Notes: a model not told the origin generated them from the letters alone. Shown: positions 32,508 through 43,365, numbered from the stretch's first letter. The stretch is 64,000 bases of DNA from Allobosea sp. LC85 (GCF_000735605.1 NZ_JPKG01000055.1:1-64000); one strand, 5' to 3'. Numbers and translations are program-made.

Positions 32508-35500
32508 GCCTGTTTGCGCTGTTCGTCCGCCGGCCGGTCCTCTCAACCGTCCTGAGCCTGCTCGTCGTTCTCATCGGCATCGTCTCCTATGGCCGGCTGA
32601 CGGTGCGCGAATACCCGAATATCGACGAGCCGATCGTCTCGGTGAACACGACCTATCGCGGCGCCAGCGCCGAGATCATCGAATCGCAGGTCACGCAGAT
32701 CCTGGAGAACTCGATCGCGGGCATCGAGGGCATCGAGATCATCACGTCGAACAGCCGTCAGGAGCGCAGCAGCATCTCGGTGCGTTTCCGTCCTGACGTC
32801 GATCCGGATGTCGCGGCCTCCGACGTCCGCGACCGCGTCAGCCGCGTGCGTGGACGCATGCCGGACGAGATCGACGAGCCGATCATCGCCAAGGTCGAGG
32901 CCGACGCCCAGCCGGTGATGTATCTGTCGCTGACCAGCACGCGGCACAGCCCGCTGGAGCTGACAGACTTCGCCGACCGCTTCATTGCCGACCGGGTGCA
33001 GAACATCACCGGCGTCGCCGAAGTGCGCATTCTCGGCCAGCGGCAATATGCGATGCGCATCTGGCTCGATCGTGCCCGCATGGCCGCCTATAACATCACG
33101 GTGCAGGAGATCGAGGCGGCGCTGCGGGCGCAGAATGTCGAGATCCCGTCCGGCCGTATCGAGAGCAACGACCGTGAGTTCACGGTTCTGTCGCAGACCA
33201 GCCTGACCACGGCCGAGCAATTCCAGCAGATCGTGATCAAGGATGTCAGCGCATTTCCGGTGCGGCTGAGCGATGTCGCGAAGGTCGAGCTCGGCGCGCG
33301 TGAGGAGCGCAATGCCGCCTGGTTCGCCGGCCGCCCTTCGGTGACGATCGGCATCGTCAAGCAGGCGACGGCAAACCCGCTCGATGTCTCCTCCGGCGTC
33401 CGTGCGGCGCTGCCGGAGATCACCGATGATCTGCCGGACGGCATGGCGATCGCGACCTCCTACGACACCTCGATCTTCATCGATCGCTCGATCCAGGCCG
33501 TCTACACCACGATCGGCGAGGCGGTCGTTCTTGTCGTGCTGATCATCTTCGTCTTCCTGCGCTCGCTGCGCGCGACGTTGATCCCGCTGGTCACGATCCC
33601 GGTTTCGCTGATCGGCTCCTTCGCGCTGATGTATGCGCTCGGCTTCACGGTCAACACGCTGACGCTGCTCTCGATGGTGCTCGCCATCGGCCTCGTCGTC
33701 GACGATGCCATCGTCGTGCTGGAGAACGTGCACCGCCATGTCGAGAACGGCATGGAACCAAGCAAGGCGGCGATCCGCGGCATCAACGAGATCGCCTTCG
33801 CAGTCGTTGCGATGACGCTGACGCTGGTTGCGGTCTATGCGCCGATGGCGTTCTCGACCGGGCGCACCGGCAAGCTCTTCATCGAGTTCGCCCTGACGCT
33901 GGCAGGCGCGGTGCTCGTTTCCGGCTTCGTCGCGCTGACGCTGACGCCGATGATGTGCGCCAAGCTGCTGAAGCCGCACGAGTCGCATGGCTGGCTCTAC
34001 AACCTGCTGGAGCGCGGTTTCGATGCGCTTTCCAGTGGTTATCGCCGTTCGCTGCGCGGGGCGCTTTCGATGCGCCCGGTCATCGTGCTGCTGGCGCTCT
34101 GCGTCGCCGGCGGCAGCTATTACTTCTTCACGAACCTGCGCTCGGAACTGGCTCCGGTGGAGGACCGTGGCACGATCAATGCCATCGGCGTCTCGCCGGA
34201 GGGCGCGACGCTGAGCTTCACGGCGAGCTATGCGCGGCAGGTCGAGGAGTATTTCAAGAATATTCCCGAGGTCGAGAGCTATCTCGTCATCACCGGCTTC
34301 CCCGACGTGACGCGCGCCATCGCATTCGCGCGGCTGAAACCCTGGGAAGAGCGCCACCGCAAGCAGCAGGATCTCGTTGCCGAGATCAATCGCGGACTGT
34401 CGCAGATTCCGGGTATCCGCCTCTTCGCGGTCAATCCGCCCTCGCTCGGCGGCGGCGGCGCCAACAGCAAGCCGATCGAGTTCGTGCTGCGCTCTTCGGA
34501 TTCCTATGCCGAGATCAAGAGCTATGTCGATGCGGTCATCGCGGAGGCGTCCGCCTCGCCGGTGCTGACCAATCTCGAATCCAACCTCATCCTGGACAAG
34601 CCGCAGATCAAGGTTTCGATCGACCGGCAGCGCGCGAGCGATCTTGGCGTCGGCGTCGATATCATCGGCCGGACGATGGAGACTCTGCTCGGCGGGCGGC
34701 AGGTGACGCGCTTCAACATGAACGGCGAGCAGTATGATGTGATGCTGCAGGTCGCCGGGGAGGATCGCAACACGCCTCAGGCGCTGCAGTCGATCTATCT
34801 GCGTGGTCGCAACGGCACGGTGGTGCAGCTCTCCAGCCTTGTCAGCATCGAGGAGAATGTCGCGCCCAAGGAGCTGATCCGCTTCAACCAGCTGCGCTCC
34901 GCGACGATCACGGCGGTGCCGGCGCCCGGCTATTCGCTCGGCGATGGACTGACCGTCCTGGAGCAGGCTGCCGCCAAGGTGCTGCCGAAGTCGGTGCAGA
35001 TCGACTATTCCGGCCAGAGCCGCGAGTTCAAGCAGGCTGGCTCCTCGATCGCGATCGTGTTCCTCCTGGCGCTTGGCTTCATCTATCTGGTGTTGGCGGC
35101 GCAGTTCGAGAGCTTCATCGACCCCGTGGTGATCATGGTCTCGGTGCCGCTCTCGATCACGGGCGCGCTGGCGGCTTTGTATTTCAGCGGTGGCACGCTC
35201 AACGTCTACAGCCAGATCGGCCTGATCACGCTGGTCGGCCTGATCACCAAGCACGGCATCCTGATCCTCGAGTTCACCAACCAGTTGCGCGAGGAGGGCA
35301 GGGAACTCGTCGATGCGCTGGTCGAGGCCGCGGAGCTGCGCCTGCGGCCGATCCTGATGACGACGGGCGCGATGGTGCTTGGTGCGGTGCCGCTGGCGCT
35401 CGCCCATGGCGCCGGCGCCGAAAGCCGCTCTCAGATCGGTTGGGTCATCGTCGGCGGCATGACGTTCGGCACCTTGCTGACGCTCTACGTGGTGCCGGTC

Positions 35501-35587
35501 GCCTATAGCTATCTGGCGCGGGCGCATCGGCCCGTGCACGGCGACGACAAGGCGCATGGCCAGACGCAGGTCCAGCCTGCGGAGTGA
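32504..35587 (+). CDS. RND-family multidrug efflux permease
   Basis: Proton-driven inner-membrane pump, 1027 residues, with two repeats of six membrane segments and two large periplasmic loops. The proton relay aspartates are in MVLAIGLVVDDAIVVLENVHRH (TM4), and VPLSITGALAALYFSGG and GLITKHGILILEFTNQLREEG in the second half are normal. It belongs to the HAE1-like group paired with short adaptors. No outer-membrane factor or regulator gene is adjacent, so it likely uses a shared TolC-type channel. Confidence 0.95.
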   Translation: MSLFALFVRRPVLSTVLSLLVVLIGIVSYGRLTVREYPNIDEPIVSVNTTYRGASAEIIESQVTQILENSIAGIEGIEIITSNSRQERSSISVRFRPDVDPDVAASDVRDRVSRVRGRMPDEIDEPIIAKVEADAQPVMYLSLTSTRHSPLELTDFADRFIADRVQNITGVAEVRILGQRQYAMRIWLDRARMAAYNITVQEIEAALRAQNVEIPSGRIESNDREFTVLSQTSLTTAEQFQQIVIKDVSAFPVRLSDVAKVELGAREERNAAWFAGRPSVTIGIVKQATANPLDVSSGVRAALPEITDDLPDGMAIATSYDTSIFIDRSIQAVYTTIGEAVVLVVLIIFVFLRSLRATLIPLVTIPVSLIGSFALMYALGFTVNTLTLLSMVLAIGLVVDDAIVVLENVHRHVENGMEPSKAAIRGINEIAFAVVAMTLTLVAVYAPMAFSTGRTGKLFIEFALTLAGAVLVSGFVALTLTPMMCAKLLKPHESHGWLYNLLERGFDALSSGYRRSLRGALSMRPVIVLLALCVAGGSYYFFTNLRSELAPVEDRGTINAIGVSPEGATLSFTASYARQVEEYFKNIPEVESYLVITGFPDVTRAIAFARLKPWEERHRKQQDLVAEINRGLSQIPGIRLFAVNPPSLGGGGANSKPIEFVLRSSDSYAEIKSYVDAVIAEASASPVLTNLESNLILDKPQIKVSIDRQRASDLGVGVDIIGRTMETLLGGRQVTRFNMNGEQYDVMLQVAGEDRNTPQALQSIYLRGRNGTVVQLSSLVSIEENVAPKELIRFNQLRSATITAVPAPGYSLGDGLTVLEQAAAKVLPKSVQIDYSGQSREFKQAGSSIAIVFLLALGFIYLVLAAQFESFIDPVVIMVSVPLSITGALAALYFSGGTLNVYSQIGLITLVGLITKHGILILEFTNQLREEGRELVDALVEAAELRLRPILMTTGAMVLGAVPLALAHGAGAESRSQIGWVIVGGMTFGTLLTLYVVPVAYSYLARAHRPVHGDDKAHGQTQVQPAE

Positions 35588-35623
35588 ACTGAGGGGCAAA
35601 CGGATCCGGGGCCGCTTTACCGA

Positions 35624-35653
35624 CGTTGGGATCTGGTTGCCCCGATCCCAACG
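35624..35653. terminator. Hairpin between convergent RND pump and pbpC
   Basis: CGTTGGGATC and GATCCCAACG form a 10-bp perfect stem with a 10-base loop in the 76-bp gap between two converging genes. There is no T-tract on either side, so it may be Rho-assisted or simply block 3' exonucleases for both transcripts. Confidence 0.55.
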
Positions 35654-35663
35654 ATGCGTTGCG

Positions 35664-37811
35664 TTACTGCAGCCTGACCGAGACGCTCTCGCTCGCGCCC
35701 GCGCCGTCGATCACCGAAATCCGGACAAAGCCCTTGCCGCCGGGCTGCCAGGCGGTCTCGCGGCGGCGGGTCGGTGCGGTCACCGGCGCGCCGTCAACCA
35801 GCCATGTATAGGGCGGGGCGCCGCCGGCGACCTTGAGGTTGAGCAGCGCGTGCCCGTCGACGGCCGACGCCGCGAGATCGATGCGCGCGCCTTCCGGCGG
35901 GAAGGCCAGCGTGAGGCCGGGCCGGGCCAGTGCGGTCAGCGTCTTGGGCACGTCCTGCCGGAGATGGCGGAGCGGCGGCGGCAGGTTCGATGTCGAGGAG
36001 ATGATGGCGTTCGGCGGCTGCAGGAATGGCCGCGGATCATGGCCGAGGCGGGCGAAGGCATCGAACAGGATCGGCGCCGCGACGACGCGCCCGACCAGCC
36101 CCGGCACGGCCCCGTTATCGGCGCGGCCGACCCAGACGCCGATCGTGTGCTTGCGGTCGAAGCCGACGGCCCAGGCATCGCGATAGCCATAGGATGTGCC
36201 GGTCTTGTAGGCGATGCGCCCCGGCGCGGCATTGAGCGGCGGCGGAGCGCCGAGCAGGGTGTCCGCGACATACCAGGCCGCGACGGCATCGACGAGGCGA
36301 GGCGCCTCTCCGGCCGGCTGATCGCTGGCCTTGGCCTTGAGCGGCAGCATCTCGCCGCCGCGGGCGAGGCTGACATAGAGCCGTGTCAGGTCGGACAAGG
36401 TGATGCCGAGGCCACCGAGGCCAACCGCGAGCCCCGGCGCACCGCCTTCCTTCGGCATCGCGATCGCGACGCCGGAATCGCGCAGTCGCGACAGGAAGCG
36501 CTGCGGACCGAGTGCCGAGAGCAATTCCACGGTCGGAACGTTCAGCGAAAGCTGCAAGGCCTTGCGCGCGCTGACCATGCCCTGGAAGCCGAGATCGAAA
36601 TTCTCCGGCACATAGAGCCCGTAACGCGCCGGCCGATCCTCCAGCATGGTCTCGGGATGGGCGAGGCCGTTATCGAAGGCGAGTGCATAGATGAAGGGTT
36701 TCAGGGCCGACCCGGGCGAGCGCAGGGCCCGCGTGAGATCGAGCGAGCCGGCGCGCTCGGCGGCAAAATAATCGACGCCGCCGACCGAGGCGCGGACTTC
36801 GCCGGTCTCGTTGTCGACGGCGAGAACGGCGATCGAGACCTGGGGCGCGAGCCCGAGGCTGCGCTCGCGGGCAAGCTGTTCGAGATTGGCCTGCAGCCGT
36901 GCGTCGATGGTCAGATGGTGATGGCGAACGGTCGGCGCTTCGGCGACGACGTGCTCGGCGACATGTGGCGCCAGATTGGGAAAGGCTTTTCGCGCGGTCG
37001 GAACCGGCTCATCACGCGCGGCCGCGACTTCGGAATGCGTCGCAAGACCTGCTGTCTCGATGCGGGCGAGCAGTCGGTCGCGCGCCTTGCGAGCGATCTC
37101 GGGGAAGCGGTCGGGACGGCGTTGCTCCGGCGCTTGCGGCAGGGCGACGAGCAGGGCGGCTTCCGCAGTGGAAAGGCGTTTCGGCTCGCGGCCGAAATAG
37201 GCAAAGCTCGCCGCACGCAGGCCTTCGAGATTGCCGCCGAAGGGGGCGAGCGCCAGGTAGAGATCAAGAATCTGGTCCTTGCTGAAGCGGCGTTCCAGCT
37301 CAATCGCACGCACGGCCTGGCGCAGCTTGGCGGCAAGCGAACGTTCCTCGCGCGGTTCGAGCAGGCGCGCGACCTGCATGGTCAGTGTCGAGCCGCCGGA
37401 GATGATGCGGCCATTGATCAGCATCTGCCCGGCGGCACGCAGCATCGCGAACAGGTCGATCCCGGAATGGCTGTCGAAGCGTCTGTCCTCGAAAGCCCTC
37501 AGCATTGCGAGATAACGCGGGTCGACATCCTCGACTCCGACCGGAAGCTTCCAGCGACCATCGGCGGTGAGGAAGGGGCGCAGCAGCTTGCCCTCGCGAT
37601 CAAGCACCACGATCGAGCGGTCATGCGCGGCCGAGATGTCGAGAGGGGGGAGGGTCGAGGCGTAGTAGGCGATGGAGCCGGCAGCCAAACCCACGAGCGC
37701 AAGCCCGAGCGCTGACGCCAGCGCAACCGGCTTCAGCCAGCGACGTCGACCCCATCCGCCCCGCGAAGCGGAGGGAGGTGCGACGCCGCCTTGCTCGTCC
37801 TGCACGATCAC
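35664..37811 (-). CDS. pbpC: Penicillin-binding protein 1C
   Basis: Bifunctional peptidoglycan synthase of the PbpC group, 715 residues. A membrane anchor (about residues 27-50) is followed by the GT51 domain with AFEDRRFDSHSGID and GGSTLTMQVARLL, then a transpeptidase domain with RSPGSALKP (SxxK), SLN, and YKTGTSYGYRDAW (KTG). The last 90 residues are the BiPBP_C domain typical of PbpC. It is encoded 14 bp after the alpha-2-macroglobulin gene, the same pairing as in E. coli, and is thought to repair the wall after attack. Confidence 0.95.
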   Translation of the reverse strand: MIVQDEQGGVAPPSASRGGWGRRRWLKPVALASALGLALVGLAAGSIAYYASTLPPLDISAAHDRSIVVLDREGKLLRPFLTADGRWKLPVGVEDVDPRYLAMLRAFEDRRFDSHSGIDLFAMLRAAGQMLINGRIISGGSTLTMQVARLLEPREERSLAAKLRQAVRAIELERRFSKDQILDLYLALAPFGGNLEGLRAASFAYFGREPKRLSTAEAALLVALPQAPEQRRPDRFPEIARKARDRLLARIETAGLATHSEVAAARDEPVPTARKAFPNLAPHVAEHVVAEAPTVRHHHLTIDARLQANLEQLARERSLGLAPQVSIAVLAVDNETGEVRASVGGVDYFAAERAGSLDLTRALRSPGSALKPFIYALAFDNGLAHPETMLEDRPARYGLYVPENFDLGFQGMVSARKALQLSLNVPTVELLSALGPQRFLSRLRDSGVAIAMPKEGGAPGLAVGLGGLGITLSDLTRLYVSLARGGEMLPLKAKASDQPAGEAPRLVDAVAAWYVADTLLGAPPPLNAAPGRIAYKTGTSYGYRDAWAVGFDRKHTIGVWVGRADNGAVPGLVGRVVAAPILFDAFARLGHDPRPFLQPPNAIISSTSNLPPPLRHLRQDVPKTLTALARPGLTLAFPPEGARIDLAASAVDGHALLNLKVAGGAPPYTWLVDGAPVTAPTRRRETAWQPGGKGFVRISVIDGAGASESVSVRLQ

Positions 37812-37825
37812 GAGCCTACGCGTCC

Positions 37826-40800
37826 TTACCTGGCCGAGGTGATGTCGACCGTGCCGAAGGCGGTGCGGCCGAAGCGGTCGGGACGGTACATGTCCTCGAT
37901 CGCGGCTGCGGGCGCGACATAGCGGCCGGGCGAGACGGCGCGCGCGAGATAGGCGACTGTGAACGAGAGTGGCTGGTTGGAGGAGCCGGGCCGTTCGAAG
38001 GCTGCGACATAGCGATCGTCGCGTGCCTCGGTGTGGACCGGCGTGACCTCCTGCTTCAGCCAGCTCAATCCCTGCGTCGATGCTCCCTCGGTGAGATTGG
38101 CATTCTCGATCTCGAGCCCGGCGGGCAACGGATCGACCAGCAGCAGCCGCCCGTAGCGGACGGAGGGCTCGGTCACCGTCAGCACGACGACATAGCGCTC
38201 GTTCTGGCGCAGACGCGCCGGATCAGCTTTCTCGCCCTTCCTGGTGTAGTAGGTCCGCTCCAGCGCAAAGCCCTGGTTCAGGGCAGGCTCGGCTGTGGTC
38301 GGAATGCCGGCAACGGTGATCACGGCCTGAGCAGAGGCAGCGCCGGGATTGGCGATGGTGAGCGGCTTCGCTTCCAGCGTCTCGTCTGAAAGCGTGCGGT
38401 AGAAGGCGCCCTTGCGCTCGGTGCCGTCGACGGTCAGCGCCATGCCCTCGGCCTCCTTGGCCATGGCCTGTGCCGCAAGCACCATCCACATGTTCTCCTG
38501 GGTCGAGGTGTAGCGGGCGGAGCCGCGTGCGCTCTCGACGATCGAGGAGGCGCGGGCGATGTCGGCGCGCTCGCCATTGGTTTCGGCGATCAGGGTCAGG
38601 ACCGCGGTGCCGTCGCGCAGGCGCGAACCGTAGTCGGGCCGCGACAGGCCGTCGTCGCGCGCCTCCTGGAGGCCTGCGAGCGCGCTGGTGAAGGCGGCGC
38701 GACCACGACCGCGATCACCGAGCAGCGCGAGCGCCGCCCCAATCTGCGCGCGTGCCAGCGGCGAGGCGAACTCGCCCAGCTTGTTGTCGGCGAGATAGCG
38801 CAGGTCGCCCATCACCGGCCGGCCGTTGCGGGCGAGCACATAGAGCGCATAGGCGATGCCGGCGGCCTCCTCCTTGTTGATCTCGCTGGTGTTGACGACC
38901 TGATTGCGCAGCCGGTCGAGCGCGAGATTGAAGGCGATCTGCGGGACGTTGACCTGGCGCTCGCGGGCGCGGGTCAGGAAGTCCGTGACGAAGGCATCGA
39001 GCCAGAGGTCTTCGCCGCCGACGCCCCAGAGCCCGAAGGAGCCGTTGCCGCCCTGACGGGCGAGCACGCGCTCGATCGCGCCGTTGACGCGCTCGTCGGC
39101 ATTGGCGTCGAGCGCGAGCTGCTCGAGGCTGGCCAGCCGGTTGACATGCAGCAGCGGCAGGGCGCGGCTGACGGTCTGCTCGGTGCAGCCGTAGGGGTAG
39201 CGGTCGAGCGCCTTCAGGATCGCCGGCACGTCGAGCGCGGCCAGCGGCGAAACCGAGACCGAGACCTGGCCGGAGCGCGGCACGAGATCGGCGAGGAGGT
39301 CCGACGACACGGTGATCGAGCCGCCATTGCCCGGGATCGGCCGGACGATGCGGCGCGCGATCGTGTTGGCCGAGGGCTGCACGCGTACGGCGAGGTTCTG
39401 CACGGTGCCGACGCCGTTCGGGCCGCTGATCCGGACGTCGAACTCGGCGCGGCCAAGCCCGGCCGCCGTGACGGGGATCGTCATCTGGCTCTTGGCGCCG
39501 GCAGCGAGCGTCAGCGTGCGCCGCGTCGCGTCGGCGGCGACGAGGACTGGGCCCTTCACGTCGAGGTCGACGAGATAGGGTCCCGCGGGTCCCTCGACAT
39601 TGTCGATCTGGAGATGGAAGCGCGACTGGTCGCCGATCGCGAGGAAGCGCGGCAGCGTCGCCTGGGCGATGATCTGGTCGCGCACGATGACGTCGGTACT
39701 GGCCTGGCCGGTGCGGCCTTGCGACCAGGCGACAGCCATGACGCGGACCGAGCCGTTGAAGGCGGGCAGCTCGAAGTCGATCTTGGCGGTGCCGTCCTGA
39801 CCGAGCTTGACCACCCCGGAATAGCGCGCGAGCGGCTCCTGCGTTGGCGCCTCACCCTGCAATACAGGCGCTGCGTCACCGCCGGAGCGGATGGTGCCGC
39901 GCACGCCCTGCATGCCGTCGATCAGATAGCCGTACAGGTCGCGGAGTTCGTGGCCGATCTGGCGCTGGCCGAAGAAGTACTTGCTGGCGTCCGGGCTTTC
40001 GAAGCGGGTGAGGTTGAGGATGCCGACATCGACCGCCGCGACTGTGACGAAAACCTCCTCGCCGGCACGCGCCCCGCTGACCTTGACCGGCAGAGACAGG
40101 GTCGAGAGCGGGCGCACCAGATTAGGTGCGCCGAGGTCGACCTGGAGCGTGCGCTGTTCCTTGCCGATCGAGAACCAGGACAGGCCGATGGCGCGCCCGG
40201 GCAGGCGCTGGGCGGCGGTGTCCATCGGGCGGTGGGCCAGGGCGACGAGATAGGCGCTTGCCCCCCATTCCGCCTTGACCGGGATCGAGGCTGTGCTGCC
40301 GCCGGGAGCGATGTCGATCGTCTGGATCTCGTTCAGCTTGTCGCCGACGACTGCGAGCGTCGCCTTGCCCGCGAAGCGCGGCGAGAGCCTGACCTGCATG
40401 GTCTCGCCAATCGCATAGGATGGCTTGTCGAGCGCGACCTCCAGCACATCGGGCGTGTCGGCCGTCTTGTCGCTCTCATAGCCGACGGTGAAGGAGACGC
40501 TGGTCTCGGTCGCGTCCGAGCCGTCGGAGGCGACGTCGAGCCGGTAATTGCCCCACTGAACCGGGGCCGCGATGCGGGCTGCGGTCGTCTCGCTGACGGC
40601 GATCTCGCCATCGGCGACGCGACGCGTCGTCTTCACACCCTCATAGTTCCAGCGGCCGTCCTGGAAGAACCACTGATAGTTGCGATTGACCTTGGACAGC
40701 GTCCATTTCACGCCCGGCCTGGCGAGGCGGCGGCCGTCGCCATTGGCCATGATGACGTCGAAACCCGCGGTCTGGCTGTTGCCGAGCTCACCGTCCCTGA

Positions 40801-43072
40801 ACAGCGGCTTCACGCCGATAGCAGCGCCCTTCGGCACGATCGGCAAGGTGACGGAGCGGGCGATGGCGCGGCCGCCCGGCTCGCCGACGCGCAAGGTGAT
40901 CTCGACCTCGAGCGGACGGTTGGTCTCGGGCTGCTGCACACCGGCCGATATGGTCGCCTTGCCTGCGGCGTCGGTGGTCGCACTCTCCTCCAGGTCGCTC
41001 TGGATCGCCTCGAAAGCCTCGTCGGTGAGTCCGACCTGAAAGTCGGCGAAGCCGGGGATGGCGGATTTCGCGGCGGCGCGGATCGTGGTCGAGCCATTGA
41101 CGTCGAGCTCGGAGCCCGGCGCGCCGTAGAGATAGCGCGCATTGACATCGATCTCGGCCGGTTCGCCGGCCTGGAGCACGGGAGATTTCGGCGCGAGCGT
41201 CAGCTCGAGACGCTCGGGGACATAATCCTCGACGAGGAAGGAAACCTCGCCGATTGCTGCGCCCTTCGGGTCGGCATAGGCCTGGACGCGCCAGGTGCCG
41301 GTCTGCGCGCCGGAGATCAGCGGGATGGAATGAGACCGCCCACCGGCACCCTGATCCTCGACCTGGCGGCGGCGATACTCGACTCCGTCCGGCCGCTTCA
41401 CCACCAGCGTCAGCGGCAGGCCGGTGACGGCGGCGCCAGCGGAATCACGCAGCAGGCTGGTGAGATAGACCGTCTCGCCGGAGCGATAGACGCCGCGTTC
41501 GGTATAGAGATAGGCGTCAAGCCCGGCCGGGGCGACGCGCCCCTTCACGCCGCGATCCGAGAGATCGAAGGCGGTCTGCTTCAGGTCGAGGAAGCCGTAG
41601 TCCTCGCCGAGCAGGGCGGTGACGAGGCCCGGCGCATTGCCGCCCTGGCCCTTGGCGAGGCCGGCATCGAAGCGGGCATACCCTTTCGCATCGGTGCGGG
41701 CGGTGGCGAGGACCTCGTTATTGCGGGCGATGAGGCGAAGCTCCGCGTTCGGGATCGGCGCCGCATCGGCAAGCGAGCGCGCCAGCACATGCACGCCATC
41801 GGGGCCGGAGAAGGAGGTCAGGCCGAGATCGGAGACGACGAACCATTGTGTCGCGCGGGTCGAGCCGTCGTCATAGTCGCCGTCGCCCGAGGGCTGCGCG
41901 GCCTGTCCGCCCGTCGGCTTGGCAAACATCACGTAGACGCCGGGCTTGAGCTGCCCGACCGCCTCCAGCACCGGGAAGGCGGTGATCACGTCCTTGTTGA
42001 GCTCGGACTTGACGTCCATCGCGCCGGCCCAGACGCGCTGGCCCCTGTCGGACGCGATCTGGCCCGCGTTGTAGCTGCCGAGCTGGCTGAGGAAATCCTC
42101 GGAATGGACCGAGTTGATCAGATTGCGGTCGCCGATGCGCATGACCTCGAGGTCGAGCTTGTCGGCATTGACGGAGACGACCGGGATGCCTTGCTGGCCG
42201 GTTCGCGGCAGGACGTAGTTCTTGCCGGTGAAGCGCACCGAGGGCGTGCGGTCGCGGACATAAACCTCGTAATCGGCGGATTTCAGCAGCTTCTCGTCGG
42301 GGAGTGCGGAAGGCACGCCCTGGCGAATGACGAAAGCATAGCGTTCGCCGTGGCGCAGGCCGTCGACGCAGATCTGGCGCTCCTCGGCACTGACGGCGAA
42401 ATCACCCCTGCCGCCGGAAATCGCGACATAGGGCGCGAAATCGACACGCCCACGTGCGAGCGGCTCTGAAAATTCGAAGCAGGCGCGCGGGCTCGCCGCA
42501 TCGGCATCGACCTTGTTGGCGAGCAGGCGGAAGCCGCGCTTCTCACGCAGGCTTTCATATGCGGTGCGCAGTTGTGCATTATCCTGAAGATCGAGGCTGA
42601 GACGATAGGTGGTCAGGGCCGGGCGCCAGAGTTCGTTACGCTCGAAGGTGCGGGCGAGCACTGCGAGCGAGGCTGCTTCGTCCGGGCGAGAGGTCGCGCG
42701 CTGATAGGCGAGGTAGGCGGCGCTGATCGCGCGTTCGCGCAGTTCCCAGCGCTCGCGATAGTCACGCGGCTCGACGGCATTGGCGGCGCGCGCCATCAGG
42801 CGCCAGCCGGCGGAGTTCTGGGGATCGGCGACGACCGCGGCATTGGCCTGGGGCAGGGCGGCGCGGGCATCGCCGCGCGAGAGCGCAGCCTCGCCGTCGC
42901 GCAGGGCGGCCACTGCTGGGCGTGAGCTGGCCGAGACGTCACGCTTCAGGCGTTCCTCGAGCCTTTGCCCGTCAGCCTGGAGATCGTTGCGGATATAGGC
43001 CTTCTGGGCGAGGGCCGGGGTGGCGGCGAGGGCAAGACCGAGAAGCAGCGCGAGCCGGGTGAGCAAGGTCAT
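37826..43072 (-). CDS. Bacterial alpha-2-macroglobulin with CTEQ thioester
   Basis: A giant periplasmic protease trap, 1748 residues. A Sec signal peptide (MTLLTRLALLLGLALAATPALA) lacks a lipobox, unlike the E. coli lipoprotein. MG-type domains follow, including YLYTERGVYRSGETVYLTSLLRD and KPSYAIGETMQVRLSPRF. The thioester CTEQ lies near residue 1296 within YPYGCTEQTVSRALP, so it can trap attacking proteases covalently. VGEDLWLDAFVTDFLTRA-like helices of the thioester domain come next. The start at 43072 has AGGGA upstream; the reading frame continues open to 43378 without homology. Confidence 0.95.
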   Translation of the reverse strand: MTLLTRLALLLGLALAATPALAQKAYIRNDLQADGQRLEERLKRDVSASSRPAVAALRDGEAALSRGDARAALPQANAAVVADPQNSAGWRLMARAANAVEPRDYRERWELRERAISAAYLAYQRATSRPDEAASLAVLARTFERNELWRPALTTYRLSLDLQDNAQLRTAYESLREKRGFRLLANKVDADAASPRACFEFSEPLARGRVDFAPYVAISGGRGDFAVSAEERQICVDGLRHGERYAFVIRQGVPSALPDEKLLKSADYEVYVRDRTPSVRFTGKNYVLPRTGQQGIPVVSVNADKLDLEVMRIGDRNLINSVHSEDFLSQLGSYNAGQIASDRGQRVWAGAMDVKSELNKDVITAFPVLEAVGQLKPGVYVMFAKPTGGQAAQPSGDGDYDDGSTRATQWFVVSDLGLTSFSGPDGVHVLARSLADAAPIPNAELRLIARNNEVLATARTDAKGYARFDAGLAKGQGGNAPGLVTALLGEDYGFLDLKQTAFDLSDRGVKGRVAPAGLDAYLYTERGVYRSGETVYLTSLLRDSAGAAVTGLPLTLVVKRPDGVEYRRRQVEDQGAGGRSHSIPLISGAQTGTWRVQAYADPKGAAIGEVSFLVEDYVPERLELTLAPKSPVLQAGEPAEIDVNARYLYGAPGSELDVNGSTTIRAAAKSAIPGFADFQVGLTDEAFEAIQSDLEESATTDAAGKATISAGVQQPETNRPLEVEITLRVGEPGGRAIARSVTLPIVPKGAAIGVKPLFRDGELGNSQTAGFDVIMANGDGRRLARPGVKWTLSKVNRNYQWFFQDGRWNYEGVKTTRRVADGEIAVSETTAARIAAPVQWGNYRLDVASDGSDATETSVSFTVGYESDKTADTPDVLEVALDKPSYAIGETMQVRLSPRFAGKATLAVVGDKLNEIQTIDIAPGGSTASIPVKAEWGASAYLVALAHRPMDTAAQRLPGRAIGLSWFSIGKEQRTLQVDLGAPNLVRPLSTLSLPVKVSGARAGEEVFVTVAAVDVGILNLTRFESPDASKYFFGQRQIGHELRDLYGYLIDGMQGVRGTIRSGGDAAPVLQGEAPTQEPLARYSGVVKLGQDGTAKIDFELPAFNGSVRVMAVAWSQGRTGQASTDVIVRDQIIAQATLPRFLAIGDQSRFHLQIDNVEGPAGPYLVDLDVKGPVLVAADATRRTLTLAAGAKSQMTIPVTAAGLGRAEFDVRISGPNGVGTVQNLAVRVQPSANTIARRIVRPIPGNGGSITVSSDLLADLVPRSGQVSVSVSPLAALDVPAILKALDRYPYGCTEQTVSRALPLLHVNRLASLEQLALDANADERVNGAIERVLARQGGNGSFGLWGVGGEDLWLDAFVTDFLTRARERQVNVPQIAFNLALDRLRNQVVNTSEINKEEAAGIAYALYVLARNGRPVMGDLRYLADNKLGEFASPLARAQIGAALALLGDRGRGRAAFTSALAGLQEARDDGLSRPDYGSRLRDGTAVLTLIAETNGERADIARASSIVESARGSARYTSTQENMWMVLAAQAMAKEAEGMALTVDGTERKGAFYRTLSDETLEAKPLTIANPGAASAQAVITVAGIPTTAEPALNQGFALERTYYTRKGEKADPARLRQNERYVVVLTVTEPSVRYGRLLLVDPLPAGLEIENANLTEGASTQGLSWLKQEVTPVHTEARDDRYVAAFERPGSSNQPLSFTVAYLARAVSPGRYVAPAAAIEDMYRPDRFGRTAFGTVDITSAR

Positions 43073-43365
43073 GATCAGTCCCTTCGGCCGGTCCGGCCTG
43101 TCGTCATCGATGCCGCGCTGCCGCAAGGGCGGCGGGGTATGGCCAAAGGCTAGCATCCGTGCTCGCCGGTGCAACGAGAAAGCTGACGGGGAGCGTCTCA
43201 CAGCACCGGCGGAGCCAGCCGCGCATCTGCTGCCTGAGGCTCTGAACCGGTGCGCATGGCGGGCCTCCTTGAAAGCACGTGTCCTGCGCCTCAATTGGTG
43301 CGGATGTGCTCCGCCGAGGCTGACCTCGGCACAATCTCCCTCGACCGTAGCAAGCCTGAACGGAC
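43073..43365. other. 293-bp divergent control region
   Basis: Gap between the alpha-2-macroglobulin start (minus) and the luciferase-like monooxygenase start (plus). No gene, clear operator or strong promoter consensus was seen. Both promoters must lie here. Confidence 0.4.
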
